A DNA stretch of 25,553 bases from JAHDCJ01 sp039028895 (lineage in GTDB: Bacteria > Bacteroidota > Bacteroidia > Chitinophagales > Saprospiraceae). The DNA lies in the NCBI GenBank assembly GCA_039028895.1, contig JBCCHF010000064.1, positions 1 through 25,553 on the forward strand, in the 5' to 3' direction. Both the position numbers and the translations under genes were made by a program. Below the pieces are notes generated by a model. The model worked only from the letters and a program-made list of their open reading frames with translations. It was not told where the DNA came from and did not search any database. Below, piece by piece: positions 15,684 to 24,043 of this stretch (its first letter is position 1; each line of letters starts with the position of its first letter).

Positions 15684-15834
15684 ACATTTTTTTATTTGTT
15701 CAATTTTTTGTCGGTTTTCTCAAAATTCTCTGATTTTTGACCAAATTCAGCCACTTTAAGTCGATCACAATTTTTATCATTTTATTCGACTTAAATTACT
15801 GTAAATCAAGTAATTAAACAATAATACATAAAGC

Positions 15835-15956
15835 TTTAAAGGCGCTGAGAATTTAAAATTTTTTCGGGTCTCGTACATATAGACAGTATGAAAAAATCTC
15901 AGGCCCTTTAAATTGGGTTTTTCAAAGTGGAATTCCTTAACTTTACCGCCTTTAAA
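15835..15956 (+). promoter_or_regulatory. Three mutually complementary segments upstream of thrA
   Basis: Segment L (15835-15850, TTTAAAGGCGCTGAGA) can pair with M (15897-15912, TCTCAGGCCCTTTAAA) at 14 of 16 positions. It can instead pair perfectly over ten bases (15835-15844) with R (15947-15956, CGCCTTTAAA), which ends ten bases before the thrA ATG. An inner GTCT/AGAC hairpin lies between L and M. M also contains a seven-codon mini-frame (15888-15911, MKKSQAL). As RNA this could switch between an open and a blocked start; as DNA the same segments could be operator sites. No threonine or isoleucine codon run is present. Confidence 0.5.
15913..15945 (+). promoter_or_regulatory. Possible thrA promoter, Bacteroidota type
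   Basis: TTGG (15913-15916) and TAACTTTA (15938-15945) are separated by 21 bases and resemble the -33 TTTG and -7 TAnnTTTG elements, with one mismatch in each. If active, transcripts would start near 15950 and have a very short leader, and L:R and L:M pairing would then not occur in that RNA. Confidence 0.35.
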
Positions 15957-15966
15957 TTTTTGAGAT

Positions 15967-18426
15967 ATGAGATTGCTAAAGTTCGGAGGCACTTCAGTGA
16001 AAAGTGCAGATCGAATTTCGAATGTTGTTGAAATCCTAAAAGGGTACTTTGAAAGTAATGTCCGATTTGCTGCAGTATTTTCTGCTTTAGGTGGGGTTAC
16101 AGATGAGATCATCAAAATGAGTCAGGATGCTGCTGCAGGAAATGCACAATATATTACCCATCTTGAACAGTTCAAGGCGCGTCATATTACTGCTATTGAT
16201 AAACTGCTAGAGGGATCAATCAAGGATAAAGTTCACCAGGCACTTCAAGTCAGTTTTATTGAAATGGGTAATCTTTTACAAGGTGTTTTCCTTGTGAAAG
16301 ACTTAACTAAACGGACACAAGATTACTTGTTAAGCTTTGGTGAGCGTAATTCTGCATATATAATTGCTCATGCTTTAATCCAAAATGGTGTACCAGCCGC
16401 CTACCTTGACGCCCGAAAAGTGGTCAAAACTGATGCAAACTTCGGTAGTGCAAAGGTAAATTTTAGCACTACAAATGCTCTAATTCAAGAGCATTTTCAG
16501 GGAAATCAGGAGGTGCAAATCATTACTGGCTTTGTATCATCTACTACAGATGGCATCACGACGACCCTTGGAAGAGGAGGATCTGACTACACTGCAGCCA
16601 TATTTGCTGCAGCTCTTGATGCAGATGAAATAGAAATTTGGACCGATGTTGACGGGGTAATGACTGCTGATCCGAGAAAAGTTAAGAAGGCATTTTCGCT
16701 TGAACATATGACTTATGCAGAAGCTATGGAGATGTCTCACTTTGGTGCAAAGGTTATTTATCCGCCTACAATTCAGCCTGCGCTTCAAAAAACTATCCCA
16801 ATTCGGATTAAAAATACCTTTAATCCAGACTTTGCTGGGACGTTAATTAGCAAGACAGGCTTAAGAACAAGGCATGCTGTCAAAGGTATTTCTTCAATTT
16901 CTAACGTTGATCTGGTCACTTTGGAGGGTAGTGGGCTCGTAGGTGTTAAAGGAACTGCGGCCCGTTTGTTTAGCACTTTAGCCCAGAATAATGTGAATAT
17001 TATCATGATTACACAGGGTTCTTCCGAATATTCAATCAACTTTGCTATCAACCCAAATGACGCAAAAAGGGCTAAAAATACAGTAGAAGAGGAGTTTGAA
17101 CTGGAGATGCAGGCTGGTTATATCAAGCCTTTAAGGGTAGAAAAAGACCTTTGTATCGTAGCTGCTATTGGTGAAAACATGCGTTACGAACCAGGAATTG
17201 CAGGTCGAGTTTTCCAGGCTTTAGGGGTAAATGGCATAAATATCGTCGCTATTGCACAGGGATCTTCTGAGCTTAATATATCTACAGTGATCAATCGCAG
17301 CAATGAAGCAAAGGCGATTAATGCCATTCATGAGGCCTTTTTCTTATCAGATACCAAGGCTATTAACTTGTTTATTGTAGGTGTCGGCCTTATCGGCGGC
17401 ACCTTATTAGAGCAAATTGCCAAGCAGAAAAGCTTCCTCGCAAAAGAAAGACAGCTTGAAATTAAGGTTGTTGGTCTTGCCAATAGTAGAATAATGCTAT
17501 TTAATGAAGATGGTATTAACCTTGATTCATGGCAAGAGGACCTTTCAGATTCTGGAATTACCATGGAAATTGATGGGTATATCAATACTATGAAAGGTAT
17601 GAATTTACCCAATACAATCTTCCTCGATAATACTGCTGATAAAAGAATTCCTGAGTTTTACACCAGTATTCTTGATGCCAGTATTTCTATTTCTACCCCA
17701 AATAAAGTTGCTACTTCGTCTGATTTCCAACATTACCTGGCATTAAAAACTCTGGCCAGGAAGCGTGGTGTAGGCTTTATGTATGAGACAAATGTTGGCG
17801 CCGGATTACCTGTTATTACCACTCTAACTGACCTAATTTCTAGTGGAGATAATATTCTCAAAATAGAAGGCGTGCTTTCGGGATCACTTTCTTTCATCTT
17901 TAATTCCTTTAAAAAAGGTGTAGCATTTAGTGAAATCGTTAAGCAAGCACAGGAAAAAGGCTACACCGAACCAGACCCTCGAGAAGACCTCAGCGGAGCA
18001 GATGTGAGCAGGAAATTGCTTATTCTCGCCAGGGAAACAGGACTACCGTACGAAAAAGAAAACATTAAAATCAAGGGCATTCTCCCTCAGGAATGTCTCG
18101 ACGCACCAACTGTAGATGACTTCTTTACTGCACTAAAAGCTAATGATGATCACTTTGAAAACCTAAGAGAAGCAGCTGAAGCTAATGGTTCTGCATTGAG
18201 ATTTATTGCTTCTTTAGACAATGGAGAAGCTACTATTTCATTGCAGGAAGTAGATAATGATCATCCATTTTACGGTCTTTCAGGATCTGATAATATGATT
18301 GTATTCACCACAGAAAGATATAAGGAAAGACCGCTTGTTGTTCGCGGACCGGGTGCAGGAGCAGAGGTAACTGCGGCAGGTGTTTTTGCTGAAATCATTA
18401 GTATTAGTAATCGATATTCCAGGTAA
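15967..18426 (+). CDS. thrA: Bifunctional aspartate kinase/homoserine dehydrogenase
   Basis: The product is 819 residues, as expected for the fused enzyme. Residues 1-300 are aspartokinase: Lys5-Phe-Gly-Gly-Thr-Ser10 at the start, TTLGRGGSDYTAAIFAA with the catalytic loop, and EIWTDVDGVMTADPR. About 305-465 are two ACT domains, the usual site of threonine feedback. About 466-819 are homoserine dehydrogenase: nucleotide site Gly472-Val-Gly474-Leu-Ile-Gly477, YETNVGAGLPVITTL, EGVLSGSLSFIFN and EPDPREDLSGADVSRKL. It catalyses the first and third steps from aspartate to threonine. Aspartate-semialdehyde dehydrogenase is not in this window. thrB begins one base after its stop. Confidence 0.97.
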   Translation: MRLLKFGGTSVKSADRISNVVEILKGYFESNVRFAAVFSALGGVTDEIIKMSQDAAAGNAQYITHLEQFKARHITAIDKLLEGSIKDKVHQALQVSFIEMGNLLQGVFLVKDLTKRTQDYLLSFGERNSAYIIAHALIQNGVPAAYLDARKVVKTDANFGSAKVNFSTTNALIQEHFQGNQEVQIITGFVSSTTDGITTTLGRGGSDYTAAIFAAALDADEIEIWTDVDGVMTADPRKVKKAFSLEHMTYAEAMEMSHFGAKVIYPPTIQPALQKTIPIRIKNTFNPDFAGTLISKTGLRTRHAVKGISSISNVDLVTLEGSGLVGVKGTAARLFSTLAQNNVNIIMITQGSSEYSINFAINPNDAKRAKNTVEEEFELEMQAGYIKPLRVEKDLCIVAAIGENMRYEPGIAGRVFQALGVNGINIVAIAQGSSELNISTVINRSNEAKAINAIHEAFFLSDTKAINLFIVGVGLIGGTLLEQIAKQKSFLAKERQLEIKVVGLANSRIMLFNEDGINLDSWQEDLSDSGITMEIDGYINTMKGMNLPNTIFLDNTADKRIPEFYTSILDASISISTPNKVATSSDFQHYLALKTLARKRGVGFMYETNVGAGLPVITTLTDLISSGDNILKIEGVLSGSLSFIFNSFKKGVAFSEIVKQAQEKGYTEPDPREDLSGADVSRKLLILARETGLPYEKENIKIKGILPQECLDAPTVDDFFTALKANDDHFENLREAAEANGSALRFIASLDNGEATISLQEVDNDHPFYGLSGSDNMIVFTTERYKERPLVVRGPGAGAEVTAAGVFAEIISISNRYSR

Positions 18427-18427
18427 T

Positions 18428-19363
18428 ATGTCAGGCTTTAAAGTATTTGCTCCCGCTACAGTATCCAATTTGGCTTGTGGATTTGACATCCTTGGCTTTG
18501 CTATTTATGGTCCTGGAGACGAGATTACAGTTAAAAAATCATCAACTCCTGGGGTTACCATCACCAAGATTTTAGGCTGTAAAGGCAAGCTTCCTTTAGA
18601 AGCAGAGAAGAATACTGCTGGTGTCGCAGCTTTAGCTGTGCTCGATCATCTGGGAATAAAGGATGAAGGCATGGAAATGGTGATCCACAAAAAGATGCCT
18701 TTTGGTTCTGGTATGGGGTCTTCTGCTGCCTCTGCTGCAGCTGGTGCTTTTGCTGCCAATATCCTTTTTGGTAAACAGTTAAGTAAGCGAGAGCTACTGC
18801 CTTTTGCTTCTCAGGGAGAACAGATTTCAGGTGGTGGTACAACTATCCATCTTGACAATGTCGCCCCTTCCCTACTCGGCGGCATGGTCCTTTGTCGCGA
18901 TAATGATGCTTTCGACGTACACCGATTGTATACACCTCCGGGGCTATATTGCACCTTGATTTATCCGCATATTCAGATTCTTACCGCTCATGCCAGAGGC
19001 ATATTAAGTGCCAATGTGAGTCTTAAAAATCATACCCAGCAGTCCGCAAATTTAGGTGGTTTGATAGTTGGTCTATACACTTCAAACTTTGATCTGATTA
19101 GTCGTTCTCTTAAAGATGTGATTATCGAACCTCAACGAGCTTCTCTTATACCAGGCTTCTACGATGTTAAAAAATCGGCTATAGATGCGGGTGCATTGGG
19201 TTGTTCTATTTCTGGTGCCGGTCCTTCCGTTTTTGCGATCACTTCAGGAACTAATGAGGCTGAAGCTTGTGCTAAATCTATGCAGTCGGCGTTTAAAAAA
19301 CATGGTATCGAGTCTTCTGTTTTTCAATCTCAGATTAATACAGAAGGTGCAATTCTATGCTAA
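18428..19363 (+). CDS. thrB: Homoserine kinase
   Basis: The product is 311 residues from ATG 18428, one base after the thrA stop. The other in-frame ATG at 18380 lies inside thrA and would give an unusual leader. It is a GHMP kinase: an N-terminal strand APATVSNLACGFDILGFAI, then the ATP-binding motif Pro91-Phe-Gly-Ser-Gly-Met-Gly-Ser-Ser99, and the third motif GALGCSISGAGPSVFAI near residues 255-270. It ends FQSQINTEGAILC, typical of the family. It phosphorylates homoserine to O-phosphohomoserine in the cytosol. Close spacing to thrA indicates coupled expression. thrC follows after a 188-bp gap. Confidence 0.96.
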   Translation: MSGFKVFAPATVSNLACGFDILGFAIYGPGDEITVKKSSTPGVTITKILGCKGKLPLEAEKNTAGVAALAVLDHLGIKDEGMEMVIHKKMPFGSGMGSSAASAAAGAFAANILFGKQLSKRELLPFASQGEQISGGGTTIHLDNVAPSLLGGMVLCRDNDAFDVHRLYTPPGLYCTLIYPHIQILTAHARGILSANVSLKNHTQQSANLGGLIVGLYTSNFDLISRSLKDVIIEPQRASLIPGFYDVKKSAIDAGALGCSISGAGPSVFAITSGTNEAEACAKSMQSAFKKHGIESSVFQSQINTEGAILC

Positions 19364-19501
19364 CACTTACCGCCTTTCCTGTTTAAGTTTTTCCTTACTG
19401 ATTTAACTTCTTTTCTTTTCAATTCGCCATTGAAGGTTATTCTCTATTTAACCACCCTGTTACCAACCAAAATTCATAGTATTGGAATATTCAGCGGAGT
19501 A

Positions 19502-19532
19502 TTGATTTACCCGATAATTTGCTGTTTCTTTG
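19502..19532 (+). promoter_or_regulatory. Possible thrC promoter
   Basis: TTGA (19502-19505) and TTTCTTTG (19525-19532) are separated by 19 bases and resemble the Bacteroidota -33 and -7 elements (one mismatch in the latter). The position, 20 bp before thrC and after a 188-bp gap, fits separate transcription of thrC. Confidence 0.4.
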
Positions 19533-19551
19533 TGGCTTTAATTTTCAAAAC

Positions 19552-20856
19552 ATGCAATTATACAGTACTAATAGTCCCGACACTTTTGTCTCCCTAAAGG
19601 AGGCAGTCATGAAAGGTTTACCTGATGATAATGGTTTGTTTATGCCTGGTCATCTGCCTAAGCTACCTAAGTCTTTCTTCAGGGATATAACCGAAAAATC
19701 CTTCCCGGAATTATCTTATATCATTGCTCGCACACTGATTGGACAGGAGGATATTGGTGATTCAGAATTGGGCGACATCATCTCTTCTGCCGTTAATTTT
19801 CCAGCGCCTCTTGTCAGTCTCGACGATCAACGCCATATCCTTGAGTTATTCCACGGACCTTCTCTTGCCTTCAAAGATTTCGGTGCTCGATTCATGGCCA
19901 GGACTATGAGTTATTTTAATCGTGATGAAGACCGTGAATTGACCATCCTTGTCGCCACCTCTGGAGATACTGGTGGAGCAGTTGCAGCTGGTTTCCTTCA
20001 GACCCCAGGAATAAAAGTCGTCATCCTCTACCCTTCCGGAAAAGTCAGTCATCTCCAGGAAAAGCAACTGACAACTTTAAGACATAACATCACAGCCCTA
20101 GAAGTGGATGGCACATTTGATGACTGTCAGGCCTTGGTCAAGTCGGCTTTCCTCGACAGGGATTTGACATCTCGCCATAGACTTAGTTCGGCCAATTCAA
20201 TTAATATCGCAAGACTTATACCTCAGTCATTTTATTACTTCGAAGCCTATAAACAATTAACTGACAAGAGCAGACCTTTTGTCTTCTCAGTCCCCAGTGG
20301 CAACTTCGGAAACCTGACAGCCGGACTCATTGCAAGGAACATGGGATTGCCTGTACACAAATTCATAGCTGCCACAAACATCAATGATATTGTTCCACGT
20401 TACTTGGCTTCTGGAGAATATAATCCAAGACCTTCAAAGCGGACATTATCCAATGCAATGGACGTAGGTAACCCCTCCAACTTTGCCCGTATGTTAGATA
20501 TGTATTGTTCCACGTGGAACATTATGAAAGAGGAAATCCACGGATACGGATATGATGACTTCGAAACAAAAAATGAAATAAAATTTATATTTGATAAATA
20601 TAAATATATTATTGATCCTCATGGTGCAGTAGGATCACTTGCACTTTCCGAATACTTAAAAGAAAACCCCGATCACCAGGGGATCATTGTAGAAACAGCA
20701 CACCCTTCAAAATTCATAGCCACCGTTGAGGAAACAATAGGTCAAACCGTCAACATCCCAGAGCGATTGTCCATTCTTGCAGATCGTAAAAAAGAAGCCA
20801 TCGAGATGACAACTCGGTTTTCAGATTTCAAAGCATGGCTCATGAGATTCGAATAA
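19552..20856 (+). CDS. thrC: Threonine synthase
   Basis: The product is 434 residues from the ATG at 19552; the ATG 33 bases earlier overlaps the putative promoter and adds an odd hydrophobic leader. The start MQLYSTNSPDTFVSLKEAVMKGLPDDNGLFMP is the standard family opening. Lys108 in HGPSLAFKDFGARF is the PLP-binding lysine, TSGDTGGAVAAGF is the phosphate-binding loop, and SVPSGNFGNLTAGL, with DPHGAVGSLAL near the end, completes the fold. It converts O-phosphohomoserine to threonine and phosphate. It is on the same strand as thrA-thrB but separated, and the operon may be split into two transcripts. Confidence 0.97.
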   Translation: MQLYSTNSPDTFVSLKEAVMKGLPDDNGLFMPGHLPKLPKSFFRDITEKSFPELSYIIARTLIGQEDIGDSELGDIISSAVNFPAPLVSLDDQRHILELFHGPSLAFKDFGARFMARTMSYFNRDEDRELTILVATSGDTGGAVAAGFLQTPGIKVVILYPSGKVSHLQEKQLTTLRHNITALEVDGTFDDCQALVKSAFLDRDLTSRHRLSSANSINIARLIPQSFYYFEAYKQLTDKSRPFVFSVPSGNFGNLTAGLIARNMGLPVHKFIAATNINDIVPRYLASGEYNPRPSKRTLSNAMDVGNPSNFARMLDMYCSTWNIMKEEIHGYGYDDFETKNEIKFIFDKYKYIIDPHGAVGSLALSEYLKENPDHQGIIVETAHPSKFIATVEETIGQTVNIPERLSILADRKKEAIEMTTRFSDFKAWLMRFE

Positions 20857-20883
20857 GAATTGGGAGATTGTTGTATAAAAAGG

Positions 20884-20936
20884 TTTTGCTCCAGTAGGGT
20901 CTACTGAAAGGGACCCTCCCATATCATGAGAGCAAA
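20884..20936. repeat. Nested inverted repeats after thrC
   Basis: TTTGCT (20885-20890) pairs with AGCAAA (20931-20936), enclosing AGGGTC (20896-20901) and GACCCT (20912-20917). It lies in the convergent gap between thrC and the CAT-like gene and may stop transcription, but no T tract follows on either strand, so it is not a typical intrinsic terminator. Confidence 0.4.
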
Positions 20937-20979
20937 GAATCCTCTTCGAGAACCCTTCCTAAAACATTTGTTTTCCAGA

Positions 20980-21609
20980 CTATCCTAACAACTTTTGAAA
21001 TAGATCCAGATGCTTCCCTACATCATAACCATCCATCAATCCATGGTGGACATGAATAGAAACAGGCATCATCAATTGTCCATTGTCATCATGTAGTTTG
21101 CCGAAAGAGATTTTCGGGATGCTATCCTTATGAGAAAAGCTTCGAGCGTGTGAGATCGATTTAAAATTGATCCAGGGAATAGAAGAGTAGTGAATGACAT
21201 TCTCGCCTGATACAGCAGGAATAAGCCCGGTGGCATTCCTCACTTTCTCAATCTCTGTTGCTGCATTTTGCCGAAAGGCATCAAAATCTTCATCGTAAGA
21301 AAAATAACCATACCCAAATGTACCATCAGGCCGATTGATGGTCGGAGACGCTTCTACAGTATCATAAACTAAAATCTCATCCTCTTCATTGATCCGATAC
21401 CGAAAAGCCTCTGTTTGATTTACAGCAACAATAGACTTATGCAAATAGTAAAGGAAAAATGAAACCCCAAGTTCTTTCGCACGACGATAGGCACTCGTAC
21501 AATCGACATCTACACATACACCAAAGAAAGGTTCATCAAAATGCCTGAAGAAATTATAGTGATCTTTTCGCTTCCAATTGTCGATATCTAATTTCCTGGA
21601 ATTGCTCAT
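20980..21609 (-). CDS. Chloramphenicol acetyltransferase-like protein
   Basis: The product is 209 residues, the size of type A CAT proteins. It has the family opening (DIDNWKRKDHYNFFRHFDEPFFGVCVDVDCT), the central FFLYYLHKSIVAVN helix, and the active-site motif HHGLMDG at residues 188-194, with the catalytic His. A C-terminal segment ending VGKHLDLFQKLL is also typical. The type enzyme acetylates chloramphenicol; many chromosomal homologues in Bacteroidota are of unknown substrate, so drug resistance cannot be claimed from this sequence. Its ATG overlaps the stop of the HAD gene by four bases (ATGA), so translation is coupled and both depend on the promoter upstream of the HAD gene. Confidence 0.88.
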   Translation of the reverse strand: MSNSRKLDIDNWKRKDHYNFFRHFDEPFFGVCVDVDCTSAYRRAKELGVSFFLYYLHKSIVAVNQTEAFRYRINEEDEILVYDTVEASPTINRPDGTFGYGYFSYDEDFDAFRQNAATEIEKVRNATGLIPAVSGENVIHYSSIPWINFKSISHARSFSHKDSIPKISFGKLHDDNGQLMMPVSIHVHHGLMDGYDVGKHLDLFQKLLG

Positions 21610-22292
21610 AGGTGATTCAGTACCTCGGTTATTTTTTCTAATTGCTTGAATTTAGGATGATCAATTTTCTTATCCACTTTCTCATATTCCCATGTGGTAT
21701 GATAGGGCACATGAAAGGCATGACCGCCAATATTTAAAATCGGTAAGATATCAGACTTGATCGAATTGCCAATCATCAAAAACGCTTCAGGGACGATATC
21801 CAGGTGACCAATAAGTTTCCTGTAATCAGATTCTTTCTTTTCGGAAACAATCTCCGTATGGTGAAAATATTTGGCCAGTCCTGAACGCTCCAGTTTTCTT
21901 TCCTGGTCAAGGAGATCTCCTTTCGTCGCCATTACGATCCGGTACTTGCCCTGCAGGGCTATTAAAACCTCCTCTACTCCATCTATTAACTCATTGGGCG
22001 CATGTATCATTTCCTTTCCAAGGTCGATGATCTTCTGGATAGTTTCTACCCCAATGGTGCCCGCTGAAATCTTGATGGCAGCCTCAATCATCGAGAGCAT
22101 AAAACTTTTGGTGCCATAACCATAGAGTTCCAGGTTCTTGATTTCTATGGTCAAAAGCTCTTTTGATACTGAATGATGCGGCAGGAAGTCTTCCAACAGA
22201 TTACAGAACTGTTTCTCCGTGGTCTGGAAGATAGGTTCATTCACCCAAAGGGTATCATCAGCATCGAAGGCTACTACTTTTATTCCGTTCAT
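21606..22292 (-). CDS. HAD superfamily hydrolase
   Basis: The product is 228 residues. Motif I is AFDADDTLW with Asp10 and Asp12, the nucleophile and general acid. Motif II is the Thr in VMATKGD (about 118-124). Motif III is the lysine near KKESDYRKL, and motif IV is the acidic/Asn pair IGNSIKSDI (about 173-181), where most members have GDSxxxD. A helical cap domain (about 20-90) lies after motif I. It should be a phosphatase for a small phosphorylated metabolite; the substrate is unknown. Its stop codon overlaps the CAT-like gene start by four bases, and a good promoter precedes it by about 80 bp. Confidence 0.88.
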   Translation of the reverse strand: MNGIKVVAFDADDTLWVNEPIFQTTEKQFCNLLEDFLPHHSVSKELLTIEIKNLELYGYGTKSFMLSMIEAAIKISAGTIGVETIQKIIDLGKEMIHAPNELIDGVEEVLIALQGKYRIVMATKGDLLDQERKLERSGLAKYFHHTEIVSEKKESDYRKLIGHLDIVPEAFLMIGNSIKSDILPILNIGGHAFHVPYHTTWEYEKVDKKIDHPKFKQLEKITEVLNHL

Positions 22293-22373
22293 ATCGATAT
22301 TAAATATTCAGGGTTGTTTATTGGGAGTTGATTTGATCTTTATGGTTGGCATAGGTTCACCCTATTGAAAAAT

Positions 22374-22406
22374 CAAAAATACCGATTAATTAATCAATCT
22401 TTCAAA
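22374..22406 (-). promoter_or_regulatory. Promoter of the HAD-CAT operon
   Basis: On the minus strand TTTG (22406-22403) and TATTTTTG (22381-22374) are separated by 21 bases. The second exactly matches the Bacteroidota -7 element TAnnTTTG, and the first the -33 TTTG. The predicted start lies about 75 bp before the HAD ATG. This is the best promoter I saw in the window. Confidence 0.55.
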
Positions 22407-22508
22407 AATGACCTTTCCGTCAGTTTGTGAAATCCTTAATGTTGCTTTAGGATTAGACAAACGTTATTAACTGACAACAGAGATCGCTATGAATTTCGCA
22501 GAGCTTCA

Positions 22509-22838
22509 TTAAGCGGTCGTAAAGTTCTTCTCACGAAAATACAAGAAGAGCGGAAAGGTGAAGGCCAGACCAAACATCATGGTCAGTAGCCAGACCAGCC
22601 AAAGGTTTTTAACATTATACTTTTTGGCCTCATGCCATGACCAAACAAAAAAGACAATTACAACCAATAAGAGATCAACAACGAATGCAGTTGCGATCTT
22701 ATTAGCAAACATTGCTGCCATTGTAGCAGCTGGATTTAGCCAGAGCAACACGTTTCCAGTCTCAACAGAAACCTGGGCCACAAAAAAATTAGGACCAATG
22801 AAACCGATGATTGCGAGGATGAGATAAGTCAATTTCAT
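22509..22838 (-). CDS. DUF2834 family small membrane protein
   Basis: The start at Met of MKLTYLILAIIGFIGPNFFV (22838) gives 109 residues; a longer in-frame version from 22886 would overlap the preceding gene and lacks a family-like start. Three hydrophobic segments are seen at about 4-19, 46-66 (TAFVVDLLLVVIVFFVWSW) and 79-98 (WLVWLLTMMFGLAFTFPLFLYF). The spacing, with VDLLLVV and the last WLLTMMFGLAFTFPLFLYFRE, matches the DUF2834 pattern. Such proteins are small integral membrane proteins of unknown function. It is 28 bp after the secreted CHU_C gene on the same strand. Confidence 0.8.
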   Translation of the reverse strand: MKLTYLILAIIGFIGPNFFVAQVSVETGNVLLWLNPAATMAAMFANKIATAFVVDLLLVVIVFFVWSWHEAKKYNVKNLWLVWLLTMMFGLAFTFPLFLYFREKNFTTA

Positions 22839-22866
22839 AAAACTGTTTTTAGGGTGATTAAGGTAT

Positions 22867-23949
22867 TTATTGGAGCAGGAGTACATCTCCTGAAATTAGA
22901 TTAATGCTATTTTGATATTCAAACCGATACTTAACCAAATAAACAAAAACGCCTGGATGATAAATCCTTTCTCCTGTTGAAATGTTCCACGTGTCACCAG
23001 GATTCGTCGTTGCAAAAACCTGGTTACCCCATCTGTCAAAAATGGACATTTCAAATTCTAATAATGCACATGGTGAAAACACCTGGAACTTATCATTGAT
23101 ACCATCAGAATTGGGCGTAATAACATTTGGAATGAAAATCTGACATTGACAATTTTCCGGAAAGGTCTCAATCAAAATAGAATCTCTAATCAGACAATCA
23201 TTGAGTAGAGCTTCCACCCAATATAAGCCCGGAGAGGATACATGAATAAAATTTAAGTTGGAATTATCCTGCCATCGATAATGCTCAAAATTATCATCAA
23301 TGCTAAGCACAAGATCACCAATATCGCATACAACAGTATCTGCACCAAGATTAATGGCCTCGGGGCAAGACTTTGAAAAATGATCTATAAAAATCCATGA
23401 CTCAAAAACCGGATCAGGTTCAATGGTGATAAAGCGACCTGAAATTGGAGCAATAAAATCAATATAGACTTCAGACCATTGTGCACTAATTTCCTGGAAA
23501 GAAAAGACAGGTACACCAAACGATTCCTCATTAGCAGAAAGACCAATTTCTAATCCACCGGCGGAGACCCCCTGCCCTATTTTTTGAAAAAACGTGAATA
23601 CATATCGTTGCCCTGCTTCTAAAGATTCACTTAATTCAAGGGCTACTGCATCAGTAAAACTTTGGGCATTAAGTGCAATAAAATATGAACCATCAAAAGC
23701 ACCTCCAAAACCACAACCTTCAGATAAAACATCAACTTCGTTCTTTTCTCCAAAAGCAGTGGAGAACTGCATAGCGGTAGAATAGACAGAATTATTCAGG
23801 TTAACACCACACTCATTTAGGGAATGTAGTTCAAAACTACCATTCAAAAATTCCTGTGCAAAATGAGAGGTGGGGTAGAAAAAGATGAATACAAAAGTCA
23901 ATGGCAAAACAAGGCAATAAACTGGTCTATTTTGGTAAGCCTCTTTCAT
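22867..23949 (-). CDS. Secreted protein with gliding motility-associated (CHU_C, T9SS type B) C-terminal domain
   Basis: The product is 360 residues with a signal peptide (about 1-31, hydrophobic core LVLPLTFVFIFFY, cleavage near HFAQ). The first part (33-190) starts LNGSFELHSLNECG and resembles a jelly-roll/carbohydrate-binding-like domain with cysteines. A short Ig-like section follows (about 195-265). The last about 90 residues (CQIFIPNVITPNSDGINDKF, MSIFDRWGNQVFAT, PGVFVYLVKYRF) are the CHU_C domain used for type IX, type B sorting and surface attachment. The rest of the protein has no recognised enzyme residues. It is most likely exported and anchored at the outer membrane, near the DUF2834 gene. 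Confidence 0.88.
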   Translation of the reverse strand: MKEAYQNRPVYCLVLPLTFVFIFFYPTSHFAQEFLNGSFELHSLNECGVNLNNSVYSTAMQFSTAFGEKNEVDVLSEGCGFGGAFDGSYFIALNAQSFTDAVALELSESLEAGQRYVFTFFQKIGQGVSAGGLEIGLSANEESFGVPVFSFQEISAQWSEVYIDFIAPISGRFITIEPDPVFESWIFIDHFSKSCPEAINLGADTVVCDIGDLVLSIDDNFEHYRWQDNSNLNFIHVSSPGLYWVEALLNDCLIRDSILIETFPENCQCQIFIPNVITPNSDGINDKFQVFSPCALLEFEMSIFDRWGNQVFATTNPGDTWNISTGERIYHPGVFVYLVKYRFEYQNSINLISGDVLLLQ

Positions 23950-24043
23950 GCATTTTTGACTTTAGAAATTTACCTAATAAATATAAGCAACATAGTGATT
24001 ATCCATTTTTTGTGTATGTTTTCCACATAGTTACCAACAGAAT

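Noticed and set aside
15888..15911. Seven-codon frame as a threonine leader peptide
   Set aside because: It encodes MKKSQAL with no Thr or Ile codons; at most its translation could disturb the L:M pairing.
20980..21609. CAT-like gene as an acquired resistance gene
   Set aside because: No insertion sequence or integron beside it, and it is translationally coupled to a chromosomal HAD gene; homologues without resistance are common.
24016..24024. TTTTCCACA as a second DnaA box
   Set aside because: It has one mismatch, lies 1.5 kb from the other and has no cluster around it.
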